Shown here: positions 20,595-31,493 of the stretch, one piece after another
Layout of the letters: each line of letters begins with the position of its first letter
How positions within the stretch are numbered: the stretch's first letter is position 1
Assembly (NCBI GenBank): GCA_947561715.1
Contig: OX387199.1
Span: 16,869,001-16,933,000 of the forward strand
DNA length: 64,000 nt
Direction: 5' to 3'
Source: Ascidia mentula
Taxonomy: Eukaryota; Chordata; Ascidiacea; Phlebobranchia; Ascidiidae
Notes under the pieces: model-generated
The model's input: only the letters and a program-made list of their open reading frames with translations
Told to the model about the DNA's origin: nothing
The model's database searches: none
Translations under genes and position numbers: made by a program

Positions 20595-20935
20595 GGCAAA
20601 ATAACCTTTACCATATATTAAAATGAAATCTCGTGATAATTACATCGAAACCATGTTTTAGAAACTTATATATTTTTTTTTGATAGTCCATAATTAAATA
20701 CGGCGATAGTTGCGCGATGTTGAGAGCAGAGGTAAAACGTTTGACCCCTAATTCGTTTCGCTTGTTGTTTAAACAGCGTGGTGCAATATCTGAAAGTTTA
20801 GTCGCACTTTGCCCCCATAAACAATCCCAGGCTTTGAAATCAACCGAATTATGTCGATGTGATGAGAATGGTTGTGTAGTGGTATTAAAGGTACAAAGAT
20901 TTCTTTCCCTACACATGAAGGTAACATTCCAGGAA
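20595..20935 (-). repeat. LRRC8-like 3'-flank repeat, inverted copy
   Basis: The reverse complement of 14341-14690, over 90 per cent identical by eye. With copy 1 it brackets the interrupted LRRC8-like gene in inverted orientation. The 102-residue frame here is a shadow of the repeat. Confidence 0.8.
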
Positions 20936-20937
20936 GT

Positions 20938-21735
20938 TCGACCCTTGTTGTGTTTTATACAGACATTTTGGAGGCGGTATATCGGTTTGACAACAAACTA
21001 TTGTGCGATGGGAAGCGGGATTTGGCCTTAGTTCGATCTATAATCTTTACACAAGTCAACACATCGGCCACGATGAGGATCCTCAACTTTGCAAAAATCG
21101 GAAACACTGCAACACAAAAGTCGGACTTCTCACTATTCCTATGATACAAATCTGCGGCGGTTTTATTGATTGCAAGAATCAAGCTGACGAATATCCAGAA
21201 GAAATCTGCAAGAAAGGAAGATTCTACTGCCCAGAATTTAATGGAGCTAAAGTAAAATTATTTCTTGTAAACAATGATTTAAAAAGAAGTTAATTCGTAG
21301 TTATTTGGAGTAAAATCACTTTAAATCTAAATTTTAACTATGAAAAGCAACTAGGTTGTCATAGTTCTCCCTGTAATGATACAATAATCATCCGTATGCA
21401 GCAGTTGACTAGAAAAACAGTTACAGTTTTTTTTCATGCTGAATACTGAACTTCTGGCAAACTTTATTTCATTGACGTTTCCCGACGTTTCGGCTGTTAT
21501 GCAGCAGCCTTCACCAGGAGGTAAGAAATGTAAGTTCAACAAAGTGGACACAGTTGAGACACAAGTTTGCTAGAAGGGTAGTATTCAGCAATAAATATGC
21601 CTGGCAGCATCAGTAACAATTTGTTTTTTTCCATGATATTATTGTTTCTGCGACAGATACATACATAAAAATAAACTAGACGACCGAGAAAAAAAACGTT
21701 TTATGAAATTAAATTTCTATTAACAAATCGGATGT
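20938..21735 (+). pseudogene. LDLa receptor pseudogene, LDLa exon fragment
   Basis: A diverged copy of the receptor exons at 45530-46030: CDGKRD, then HDEDPQLCKNRKHC, a changed ICGGFIDCKNQADEYPEEIC and FYC.EFNGAKV. Relative to the intact gene, small changes break the reading frame near the start and add a stop-rich stretch at 21290-21390. A Penelope fragment (21428-21626) sits inside. It is probably the remains of a second receptor gene together with 24555-24765. Confidence 0.75.
21428..21626 (-). mobile_element. Penelope tail fragment with variant hammerhead core
   Basis: Insertion of about 200 bp absent from the paralogous site at 45915. On the minus strand it reads as a Penelope tail: CAGCATCAGTAAC-type repeat sequence inverted at the right end, then CTGGTGA, a GGCTGCTG...CAGCC stem, GAAA, ACGTC/AACGTC and an AAGTTTGCC end. 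CTGGTGA departs from the hammerhead core CTGANGA at a normally fixed A. The two ends carry an inverted CAGTATTCAGCA. Confidence 0.7.
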
Positions 21736-22006
21736 TTGTGCCTGTGGGCATCGTCTGCTACTGTAAAGCATACACAACATACTGCAATATTAAATGTGTT
21801 CAATAAATATGTGAAAACATTAATCAGGTTTAAGAAAGGAATTAAAATCTTCATAGACCTAATGCCACGCAACCAAGTATTGTGTTACGCGTGGCAGCAC
21901 AGAAAACAACAGGGGTAAAATATGTGGTTGAATGCACCGAACAACTTCCTGAAACCAGCTTTTCTGTATTACTGTCATTTTCGAAATTTTTATGATTGCT
22001 TCGATG

Positions 22007-22701
22007 TTATTTATGATCGATGAGAATCATATTTGATTAGCGCATTTGACATAAGATCGCACGTGAGTTCTAATTGTTGTGTTTTCCTAACCTGACTTAA
22101 TTAACTCTTGATGCAAACACTACACCAATATTTGTTTACCATGAACAATTTTGGATATGAAATTAACACACGCAATTATACCAACGCCAAACTGAGTGAA
22201 TTTACGTCCAAACGCGCAGTCAAAATTGAACAGAACCAAATCACAAAACCGTTGAACTGAGATGAGCACAGTACAGCTGCGCTGCCCTGCCTCGGCTCTC
22301 AGCTGAACGCACACGGAAAGTTTCATTATTTAAACCGGAGGGAAACAAAGCGAACAAAGTGTTTCGCGGTAACGGTCAGCGAACAATTAACAAAAGACGG
22401 ACACTTAAACAAAAACAATGAAGGACTTCTCTAAGGCGACACATTTTAGCTGGCCAATAAAATCACATAAAAACACAGCTGTTGCGTAGAAACTAGTAAC
22501 GAGATCAAATCACGTGAGAAAGCACGTTGCTATACATTTTGAAATAAGATGCTGGACAAGACGCTACCTATAGAATGCCTTAACACAAAAAACCCATGGA
22601 AAGAGATTCCGGGCGTTGATGACGAAACTGGCTGTTATGTGACCATATAGTTCATATTTCCATGAATTCAAACGTTGCTATGTAACGTAAAAATACGTAA
22701 C
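22007..22701. repeat. 0.7 kb dispersed repeat, copy 2
   Basis: Second copy of the repeat at 16706-17367, same orientation. What follows it differs from copy 1, so the repeat moves independently of the ORFs next to it. Confidence 0.65.
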
Positions 22702-22716
22702 ACTCGTGTTAATTAC

Positions 22717-23124
22717 ATGCTTCAACGATCTCCTGAAGCTGAGGTCACCCTGAAAACCCTCATTAACCACGCTCCTGCAAGAGTAAAGAGGCTACGTGTG
22801 TTTGCAGAAGTCCTTGAGTTGCATGAGGATGTTTACTTTGCTATGTATGCATCTGATAATCACACTGGGTCGTTGGAGGTTATGCGAAAATCTGCTGATA
22901 AATTTGATCCTGGTGTAAAAGCTGCACTCGAACAACGAATTAAACAAGTCAGAGTGAGCTTCCAGCTAGCAATAGAAGCATATGGAAGTTGCCTGGATGT
23001 CAGGGACATCGAAAAGCCGTTGTTACGTAAGGTGTGTCAGAAAAAACTTGTAATGTTGGAATCTTGTTGGCCTGTTAAGAAGACCCAAGTAAAGAGTGAA
23101 CAGGACCAGGAATATGATTGTTGA
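22717..23124 (+). CDS. Unrecognised 135-residue ORF
   Basis: Starts MLQRSPEAEVTLKTLINH right at the end of the dispersed repeat and runs open to 23124. The composition is that of a soluble, mostly helical, charged protein (ALEQRIKQVRVSFQLAIEAY, then KKLVMLESCW). There is no signal peptide or membrane helix. Codon use is smooth, suggesting a real coding origin, but the 5' end is cut by the repeat. It could be an exon or retrocopy of a host gene. I do not recognise it. Confidence 0.4.
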   Translation: MLQRSPEAEVTLKTLINHAPARVKRLRVFAEVLELHEDVYFAMYASDNHTGSLEVMRKSADKFDPGVKAALEQRIKQVRVSFQLAIEAYGSCLDVRDIEKPLLRKVCQKKLVMLESCWPVKKTQVKSEQDQEYDC

Positions 23125-24192
23125 TATTGAACTGTACATAATTAACCGATTCTAGTTTGTGCCAACTGTTTATTGAGATTCCATCGGTTTTGTGTTCGTA
23201 AACTAACGACCATTGCTAGAAATTTAGGATTTGCAAATTGATCACAGTATTTGCGTTACTTATACGACCGACTGCGACATAATCCCTTTCGTGTGTGCGC
23301 GATTGCGATGACAAGACGTGTCTCTTTGTGCACTTTACCGTAAAGAATGCTTGTGAATTTTTTATTTTTGCCTCCTGTAGAGGTCAATAATTAATGCAAT
23401 TTTGATCGGAAAGAATAACTATAATTCATAACGTACATTACCAAATTATTGATGGAGCGCTTTACGGGGCAGACCTACATGTCCTACAGTCAACTTATTT
23501 CGAGGAAAGATTCTTTGTACATTGCAAGAATGTTGTAATATTGAGTTTGCAAACAATTTTTCAGTTTAAATTGTATCCTTGATACAAAATTGTTTGTCAT
23601 GAGCGCAAGAATATCCAGTTTACGAAAATAATATGTTGCGCAGTCTAAACCATTGTAACACAACAATACAGCTTCCACCATAAATTCAATACAATTTTGA
23701 GTTCCACATGAAACAACTACTTGATTGCACAACCGAACAAACTTTAGTCCTTCCGTCGTTAAAGATTCAGGAATTGTCGTAGACAAAACAAACATACACA
23801 AGTGTCGGTTGCGGTTTCAATCAATATTTAACAACAAATGGAATTTGGAAGCGGAACTTGATTATAATGGTATACCACATACCGTCCACGGAGTGCGAGC
23901 ACAAATAGTTATGTCGTTATGTGTTGTAAAAAGTCATTTGAAAGCTGCATCTATAGCCTTGTCTTAGCATGGTGCTGCTTTACATGGTGAAAGCTAATAA
24001 ACCAAACGTAGAAGCAGCAAAACACCCAAGCTGGATCAAAGTGCTGCTGGGTATATTTGAATATTAAATGGTATGATGTTTTTTGATTAGGTTTTCAAAC
24101 TAGTTCCCGGTTAAAACACGGGTACAGGTAATAAGCCTTGCTGGCATAATGCCCAACAAGAGCAGCTTTATCGTCCTTGTGTTTGCGTACCT
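23125..24192. other. No gene recognised
   Basis: Overlapping short frames on both strands (23490-23801 minus, 23725-23967 plus) have no recognisable motif. Confidence 0.35.
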
Positions 24193-24340
24193 CTATGTGG
24201 AATTTACCCCACAACGATGTATGGCTACGTCACCTTGCGGAAAGTGATTTTTTGTTTGGCCGACGTAGTTGTCGCCACGTATCTCACATGTGCCAACATA
24301 CGTGCTATTGTTTCGGCAGTTTAGCACCTGATTCAGTTGG
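24193..24340 (-). mobile_element. GIY-YIG fragment of a Penelope-type element
   Basis: The minus strand reads VLNCRNNSTYVGTCEIRGDN then YVGQTKNHF, close to the YVATC...YVGQTKNKF block of the family at 13.1-14.2 kb. A short, isolated relic. Confidence 0.6.
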
Positions 24341-24554
24341 TGGTTTAATGTGGCCAAAACAAGAAGAAACGACATGGAAACTCGCTTTTAACAAACCTGC
24401 AATACTGCGTCGAAGGACTCCTGAAGTGCATTGGTTTTATGGTAAGGTATTATGTTGTCAAAGGCTTGACATTCGTATGTTTTCACTTCATCTATGTATG
24501 TAGGTGATCAAAACGCGGACCTCACCATGAATCCCTTCTTTTCCTTCACGTATG

Positions 24555-24765
24555 AAACATCTCCAACTTGCAATGCAGTTTATTACGCGATAACTGATCT
24601 ACGCATTAGAGTTTATCTGCCCATGCTGGGTGTTGCTGGTATTATTTACTCTGGAAATTATTGTGTCTACAATCTTATTTGGAGACCAAGCGGAAGTACC
24701 TCCACAATTGGTGTATTGGTTTCCCAAGCGAAACATCTGTATTCAGTATGGTTCTTTTGACCTTG
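24555..24765 (+). pseudogene. LDLa receptor pseudogene, TM2-TM3 exon fragment
   Basis: ITDLRIRVYLPMLGVAGI, then YSGNYCVYNLIWRPS and TIGVLV match the TM2-loop-TM3 exon of the receptor (47063-47359), which reads VSDLLMGVYLFMLGAAG, then YSGNYCANDLIWRSS and TMGVLV. It has diverged strongly and the frame is lost after about 70 codons. It lies on the same strand and in the same order as the LDLa relic at 20.9 kb. Confidence 0.7.
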
Positions 24766-25366
24766 TTTCCTACTTCCTTGAAAAATTTTTTTGATCACAC
24801 AAGGAAGGTAAGTGAATGAATGAATCAATGATGGTAGGGCGCAAAGCAAAGGCAGGAACATTTATTCTTTTAGATGTATGTTTTTACTTTTAATTTTTTT
24901 AGTAGTGATTTCTATTGTTTATTAGTCACGGGAAGTTGGATGAGTTGTGGTGTTTTAAGACAGCTGCATCGTACTTAAGTTCAACATAATAACAAAACGA
25001 CATTCAAATTAACGCAGAACAAATTTCATTACATTCGTGACATCTTGAGCATACTTAAATATGACGTTTCACGCCTGGTTGATGAAGCAAAATATCATTG
25101 ATTGCCAACAACCGCAGTCGACACCAAGTAACAAAGGGGAGGTCTAAACGGTTTGATACGCCTCGCTAAACTTCAATGGCATTGTTGGGCTGTCGCACTA
25201 AAGTAATAGTAACTGGATATTTTACTTCTACTGGATTTACGTCTGTTGGTACCTGTTCTGTGTGGTTTTGCTGAAGTTGTTCTGGAGAGGCATTTGAAAA
25301 GAACTGTTTAACCAGCATTAGGAAGTAACTTTAAACAACAAAAGTAAGTCAAAAGTTTATCAAAGA
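24766..25366. other. No gene seen; upstream region of LRRC8-like gene
   Basis: Non-coding by inspection. It must include the 5' control region of the gene at 25367. No TATA box or other site can be supported. Confidence 0.3.
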
Positions 25367-26599
25367 ATGTTGCTGAACCAGATTCTGTGGAGGGATCTTC
25401 TCTCGACTCACAAAATGAAACCATGGTGGGAATCTCTGCGTACTTTAACAGTGGCGCTTTTGGCAAGTTCAACCTTACTGCTATTTTATAAAACTACATC
25501 AAATCCATTAAATTGTGTTGCTGGTAGTTTTAACATCGCCGATCAGTATGGACAACCTTTTGCGCGATATGTTAATAGCGAGTGTTTGGCACAGTCATCC
25601 AAGTCATTCTTAACCGATTTCTGGTGGATTGCAACGTTGTGTTTCGTCATCTTGATGTTCTTTAATAACTTCTGGGAGTATGTTCCCACATGTGCTAATT
25701 CAATTCAGGATTTTCGGAAGAAGTTTGAATTGTTCGAAGGTTTTGACAAAACTGTAAAACAGCTGATCGACGTGGCCGCGACGTCAAACTCTGCCGAAAC
25801 ACCAGAACTCGAAAAGGCGGAACGGCTGCGCTGTAGAGAAATTGTTTGTAAGTTTATCACCAACCGAAGCACAGCACAATCGAATAGGACTACAGAACAG
25901 CCTTCCACAAGTAATGAACGTAATGGTGACAACGCAGATGTCGAAAGTCATGAGGGTTCACCGTTGGATCCAAGTAGTGACCAGAATCAGGATTCCTCGG
26001 GAGCGAATGGGTTGACTATTTGTAAGTTCTTTTCGTGTACAACAACGACCAGAAGCCTGTACATTTTAAGAAGCGTTCTGTCAATCTTGGTATGTGTTGT
26101 ATGGATTTGTTTGTGCTCACAATATATCAACATCAGTTCACATGTTAGTGCAGTTAACTGTACTATAAACAATTCTTCCTACACGTGCCGTTACGGGTCA
26201 TTGCAAATTCCTCATGTTACTGCTGTTGTGCAAATAGTTTCATTGGTTTTTCATACCTTCAGTCTTAGTTGGGCTATTTGTGTTGCTGCTAACCGAAAAT
26301 GTTGCTGTGAAATGGACATTGAATTTTTTCTAGATCTTTGCTCAGCGCACGGTAACAAAAATCAAGTCAAAAAATTTAAAGAAATTAAGAAAGATCTACT
26401 TGAAACAGAACATTCGAATAACTTATTGAAAAAACTTACGACCAGCCGAGATGGAGCCGTGATAGCAAAAGACATCGGTTTCTTTCTTTTCTTTTTGAAA
26501 GTTTCATCTCCTGAAGAGTGGGATGATTTTGTGTATCTTTGGCCAGGCCGATCAAAAATGTTCAGTGACAGGATTGCTGCACTGGTTCAAAAATTTTAA
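25367..26599 (+). CDS. LRRC8-like (pannexin-type) four-helix channel protein, no LRRs, 410 aa
   Basis: Intact intronless frame. Residues 18-21 are KPWW, as in the LRRC8 N-terminus. Helix 1 is about 27-44. Loop 1 has Cys50 and Cys73. Helix 2 is about 84-104, followed by NFWEYVPTCANSIQDF, which parallels the NFWFKFPRTSSKLEHF block of LRRC8A. A cytosolic linker (EKAERLRCREIVCKF) is followed by a Ser/Asn-rich stretch. Helix 3 is about 235-255, loop 2 has Cys265 and Cys274, and helix 4 is about 283-306. The tail (DIEFFLDLCSAHGN, then FFLFFLKVSSPEEWDDFV) parallels the LRRC8 region just before its LRRs, but the protein then stops. LRRC8 proteins form volume-regulated anion channels. Assembly and function of this short form are inferred. 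Confidence 0.75.
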   Translation: MLLNQILWRDLLSTHKMKPWWESLRTLTVALLASSTLLLFYKTTSNPLNCVAGSFNIADQYGQPFARYVNSECLAQSSKSFLTDFWWIATLCFVILMFFNNFWEYVPTCANSIQDFRKKFELFEGFDKTVKQLIDVAATSNSAETPELEKAERLRCREIVCKFITNRSTAQSNRTTEQPSTSNERNGDNADVESHEGSPLDPSSDQNQDSSGANGLTICKFFSCTTTTRSLYILRSVLSILVCVVWICLCSQYINISSHVSAVNCTINNSSYTCRYGSLQIPHVTAVVQIVSLVFHTFSLSWAICVAANRKCCCEMDIEFFLDLCSAHGNKNQVKKFKEIKKDLLETEHSNNLLKKLTTSRDGAVIAKDIGFFLFFLKVSSPEEWDDFVYLWPGRSKMFSDRIAALVQKF

Positions 26600-27211
26600 A
26601 GACCTAATATACAAGCAGTCACTGGAAATACAGTTAATGTGGGTGACGGTGGTACGTATAACAATTGATACGACGAATTATTGACTATAGTCATGTCAAA
26701 CTGTTGGTTTGAGGAAATGAAAAACTACTGCGAAAATGCTTACATAAATCGAACGCAGACTGTAAACCATGTACGTCGACACGATTACCTGTCATACAGA
26801 ATACTTTTTGACATATCAAGTTGCTTTCACTTAAGGGTGATTGTTTGTGACAAACAATGATAATTTTGTCGGCGTAGGGAGAAATTATGCAGTATTTCTG
26901 TACGCGCACCTTTAACATGCACCTGCATAACTACATATCTACATACATACCTAAATGCTGTATATTTAATGCTAATCATTTAAATAAACTATTGAACAGA
27001 TTTAGAGCCATATTCTTGTAAATAAAATTTCATGAAGTTGGTGATACATAGCAAGCCAAGGTAGAAATTGAATCAATAATGAAAGCAGTTCAGATTTGGA
27101 TCAGTGGAAAAACTTATTCAATTATTTAAAATATTTGTAATTAGATTTGCCAGGTACTTTACAAATTATTAGGAAAGTTCGCCTGGTTACTTAAACCAAC
27201 TTTAAGGTAAA
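26600..27211. other. No gene seen
   Basis: AT-rich spacer between the 25.4 kb gene and the relic at 27.2 kb. No motif or repeat noted. Confidence 0.3.
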
Positions 27212-27660
27212 TTAGACAGAAACCAACATTATAATGAGAGGCAGCTGCTTCGCCTTCATTTTGATGCAATCGTGCAAAATGTTTACATTTTTATCAACCT
27301 TGAATTCTCGGGAAATTTCTCGATATTTTTCCACTTGTTTCGTGTTTTCGTGAGCTGAACAAATATCCAAAAACAGATCTTCATCAGATTTTCCATAACT
27401 TGTGCTAGCAGCCTTAAACAAACTGACAATCTATGCTAGAAGGGCGAACAGTTGCCATACGCCGAAGACAAGCTGAATGTTCAGTAAAGCGTGACGGCAG
27501 GTAAAGTCAAATGTTAAACCGGTGCAGGTGAATGTGGGGTATTTTGTGCTATAGGTGACGATTAGTGCCACCAAGTACATCAGCCAAGTGCTGCAAACAA
27601 AAAGAGACAGACAATTTTTCACAAAATATATGTTTGCCAATGCACTATTTTTTTTGTGGC
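27212..27660 (-). pseudogene. LRRC8-like C-terminal half relic
   Basis: The minus strand reads NIYFVKNCLSLFVCSTWLMY (helix 3), a loop with FTCTGLTFDFTCRHALLNIQ (two cysteines), helix 4, a stop, then SDEDLFLDICSAHENTKQVE. The helix-loop-helix plus DLFLxICSAH order is that of the family, but the sequence is unlike the other copies, so it is an older branch. The N-terminal half is not seen. The adjoining frame 27660-27944 (YMGFVDISPSQRVEYIRIAM) is unrelated to the channel as far as I can tell and is unassigned. Confidence 0.6.
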
Positions 27661-27948
27661 ATGAAGTTTCCCAACTGTTTACACCAATTAGGTGAGTTTT
27701 GAAGCTCGTCATCGATTTGTGACATAGCGATCCTAATGTACTCCACTCTTTGCGATGGCGAAATATCAACAAATCCCATGTAAAGTGTATCATGTACCAT
27801 GTTATCTGATGCATTGGATGAACTTTTCAATACTGTTTGATTGCAACGTTTTAATGTAGGTTTCTTTATGTCTTCTTTCGGATAAAACGAACAGGTGCTT
27901 TTACCTGTATACCAACGAAAGCAAATCCGCACAATTTCCACCATTTGA

Positions 27949-28852
27949 TTGAAGGCTTTACTTTTTGCTAAAGATGTACGTGTTTGGATTTTACCTGTTA
28001 AGTTTGATTTGCAAATGATTCAAAGAGCCGACGACGCAAGCATTGTCGTAATTTACGCCATGTACGGAGAATATAGGTGTTATTTCATCGCAATCATGCG
28101 TCACGCACGACAAAAAGGTGCTTATGTACACGTAGCAACCAAACCCAACAGTTCAAGGTGGACTAGCAACAGTGCTGACCCCTTTCAAGGTTTGGTGGAT
28201 ATGTTCGATGCTGCGAGCGCAAGGTGAGATAAGTAACAATTTTTTAATGGTAATTAGGAATCTTTCCACTGAATAACAAGCACAACTTAAAATTCGCAGC
28301 ATGTTTAGGTGATGAATGAAGAAATATTAGTACTAAGTTTTCTTAACAGAAACAAATGTAACCAGGCCATAATAACAACCACAATACGACCCGTCATTCT
28401 ATTACAAATGACAAGTAACATATTTTGTATGAAATGGACCCAGTTAAAAAAAAACAACTTGTGTAAAATGCAACGAGTAAAAATGCATGTGACTGTTTAA
28501 AAAATAAACCAATAAAAACAATTCTCGTAACATTCGTTGTTGGTTTGTACCAGAAGTTTAGATTTATTGCGAATTACCTTCAACAAGCAGAATAAATATG
28601 ATTTCTATCATTTGCCGCTCTTATATTCTTTTAGTGAGATTCGTTTTTACCGCATTCCGCGTCCTGCGTCACCAATACGTTAATATTGGTTTTCAGTGTA
28701 ACTTAGTGACAATACTTGTGCTGGTGCATCAAAAATTGCTTGTAACACATTCGTGTATATTTAAAATCGATGGCGATTTACAATTGAATTACGCAACATT
28801 TCATGGCAGAGTTGTGTGCAAAGACGAAAGCGGAGTGTACTATTATGTTTAG
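27949..28852 (+). other. Two possible exons of an unrecognised gene
   Basis: 27949-28222 is open and ends at AAG/GTGAGATA, a good donor. Its translation (RADDASIVVIYAMYGEYRC, then RHARQKGAYVHV) has protein-like composition. 28598-28852 is open and ends FKIDGDLQLNYATF, then VCKDESGVYYYV. I cannot name a family or show that they are joined, and chance frames are possible. Confidence 0.25.
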
Positions 28853-28859
28853 CCCCAAC

Positions 28860-29712
28860 TATTATTACTTAGCCCCAACAATTTCCCAAACAGTGAGTTG
28901 ATTTTTTTTCATGACAAAACAACGTACTCCCTGATCAGTTGGACGTGTTTGTGCCAAGTTTTCGTCCCGCATTATCTACAACCAAATTTGCTTTCGTGCT
29001 GTTGGACGAAACATGATTTTTTAGCGCTATTCCGAAAAATATACTATATTATGTAAACATTTGTATATTTGTAACCAACCTGGACGTATAACCTTGCTTT
29101 AAAATTTTGGTAAATAACATTTTTGTTGCATTAAAATTGTTGCAAATAATAGTGTTTGGAAGTACAGTAAACCTCGGAAGTTGGGATAAGGGAACTTCGC
29201 TCTCCGGAGTTAAGCTAATATCCTTAAAAAAGTCCGTTTTTGCCTATTCTATTTCCCGACCATGCGAATATTTTTGTTACAATATTTTAGTTATGCAAAC
29301 AATAAGCGATTTTGCGTTTTTTGAAAAGGAAGCTTTTACATGAGAGGCATTGTCCTATGTTCAAAGTAAAAATGCCCAAATAACCAACGTCGCTGTAAAT
29401 AGGAAAATTAAACAATTGTGATTTGAAATAGACTGATCTCCCAGCGTAAAATTAACATACTGTATTCTTCCGACGTTTCGTATTCCATACGGTCAGACTT
29501 TATCCGTACATTTCTGGCAGCAATAGTTGTACAATACAACTGTGTTCATCATCCATGCAGATACAACAACTGTATTTTTAATTAATATGCCTTGGAATTT
29601 AGACCATACACAAATAAAGCCAAAATCACAACAGTTTAGAAAAGGATTTTGCAAGAGCAATAACGTCTGCAATCCGCCTAACAAAGTTGAACAATAACTT
29701 TTTCATGAAACG
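28860..29712. other. No gene seen
   Basis: Non-coding. About 29455-29560 holds, on the minus strand, CTGACCGTATGGAATACGAA, a Penelope-tail-like or satellite-like hairpin without a complete hammerhead core. Confidence 0.3.
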
Positions 29713-31493
29713 TTAGATTAGTTTTGTCATGACGTATAAGCAAATTGCAAACAAAATTGACAAGCATACGAGAGAAATGAACAACTCGGTTTCGATGCGT
29801 TTCATCACTGGACACTCTTCTCTGAATTCATCCAATAGAACACCGCCTTTGTTTTTATGTGGAAAGGAAGCAGCTGGTATTGGGACGTTGAGAAAGGCGC
29901 ATAATGGTTCCCATCCATCTTTTACTTGGAACACAAGCAGTTGATTCGATGGAACGATCTGTAAAATCAATTGAAAGACAGCTTTTCATAATTAGGTTGT
30001 AACAAGTTCATTTTGTCATTGAAACAATTGCGCCGCATTTAACACCTGCTTGACGTTGCGTTCGTGTCTTCTTTTAACACGAACCAACGACTCTTCATCA
30101 AAAGGAACTCGGCCAAAGTTTGGCCATGTTTTGTATTTGGCAAGATGACTGGCTAAAAAAATAAATACAAATTACTTTTTAAGCGATTTCGTGCTTTCAA
30201 AAATAAAATTTGTTTACCACTTAGTGCTTCAAAAGCTTGCCCTTTTGCTCCAGTGTAAGTTAATATGCAACTAAGACTAAATCTGATGTCACTGTTTACT
30301 TGTTCGCATTGATTCTGCCAGCTTTTGACCCAACTGCTCTCTTCTCGAGTAGTCAAAACAACCTGCAACATACAATGCTGATTTGATAGACTTGGGCAGA
30401 ATTTTGCCTTTTTGTTGATTGAACATAGTAACTATGACAGGTTTAGTAAACGTAAATGCATAGAAGGTAATGATTCTTTATACTAAGTTAGTTGTTAGGT
30501 ACATTTCATTCAAAACTCTAAGCTGTAAGAAAAAAATGCATACCTTCTTATGAACAAATACTATTCAGACGATCGCCCCTAAGCCCCACGCAACAATGTT
30601 ATACCACTGAAAAACGCTGCACTGACAGACAAACGGGTTGTCTGAGACCGATTTTCGCTCATTACCTGCGTACAGTTGGCGCATGAATTGCTATCTACCC
30701 GTCCAACGAACAAAATCTCCATTAATATGATACAAAACGTTTTGGACAGTAACCGAAGCTTATGGATGTTCATTTAAAGATTTGGGGGATTCCTGGCCTC
30801 ATTGGCCCCTCTTTACACCAATGTTCAAAAACTGCTGTTTAGCCGAAATTGTTTTTAAACAAATAATAAGTGGGTCAAAGCTACAGGAATTGCCCTGTTA
30901 AAGAAGGCCTGGTGAGCTCCCGCAGCTCAGTCGCTAGAGGAGTGGGCCGTCTCTGTTGGGTCGTGTGTTAAAACTCTGGGTTGTGTGTCAAAAAACTTTG
31001 ATTAAGATTAGTTGCGATGCCATTGCATGTTCTTGAAAATACAATAGACTGACAAAACCTAATTTATATTTAGAGAATTTGTTGTACAATAAACGTTACT
31101 AAAAATCAGTTAGTAAATCCGAAGAGTTTCATGTGGGGATAGCATTTACTATAATGTATACATACATATAATACATGGTTTGCTGCTCTGCTATATGTGC
31201 TCAGAAACTATTAACTAGTAAGTTTAAGTGTATAAAACCTTGACATCGGGAAATGCATCAAATATTTCCTCCCAGTAAACATCACAAGGACCATCCATAA
31301 CTGCATCAACATTCTCATACATTCGTCTCATGTCCTCCATTTTAAAACCCTCTCCAACTTGCCTGTGCCAGTCATCTCCGAGGTAATAAAAGTTCTCCAT
31401 CCAATCATAAACTTTATACCCCAGTAGTCTTAAGGCCGCTGCCATAGTTTTTGTTCCAGTTTTTGACAAACCTGCCACCAGAACTTTCATCAT
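29713..31493 (-). CDS. Sulfotransferase-like protein (Sulfotransfer_4 type), 4 exons
   Basis: Exons on the minus strand: 31493-31239, 30362-30218, 30152-30046 and 29958-29713. All borders are GT-AG with agreeing phases (0, 1, 0), giving about 250 residues, the usual family length. The N-terminus MMKVLVAGLSKTGTKTMAAA is the PAPS 5'-phosphosulfate loop. VVLTTREESSWVKSW is the 3'-phosphate region. The end has the family block VKDGWEPLCAFLNVPIP then FPHKN. A C-terminal hydrophobic segment (LFISLVCLSILFAICLYVM) suggests a membrane anchor. Members are often annotated only as P-loop or sulfotransferase-like proteins, and the substrate is unknown. The gene looks whole; a SINE-like repeat lies in the 0.9 kb first intron. 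Confidence 0.8.
30915..31040 (+). repeat. tRNA-derived SINE fragment
   Basis: GCTCCCGCAGCTCAGTCGCT carries an A-box-like stretch, then a degenerate B box (GTGTTAAAACTC). The following GCGATGCC also occurs in the copy at 42.2-42.4 kb. It lies in intron 1 of the sulfotransferase gene, opposite strand. Confidence 0.55.

Noticed and set aside
29455-29560. Hammerhead-like hairpin on the minus strand (CTGACC...GAA, ACGTC)
   Set aside because: The CUGANGA core is incomplete and no third stem forms, so it was not called a ribozyme.
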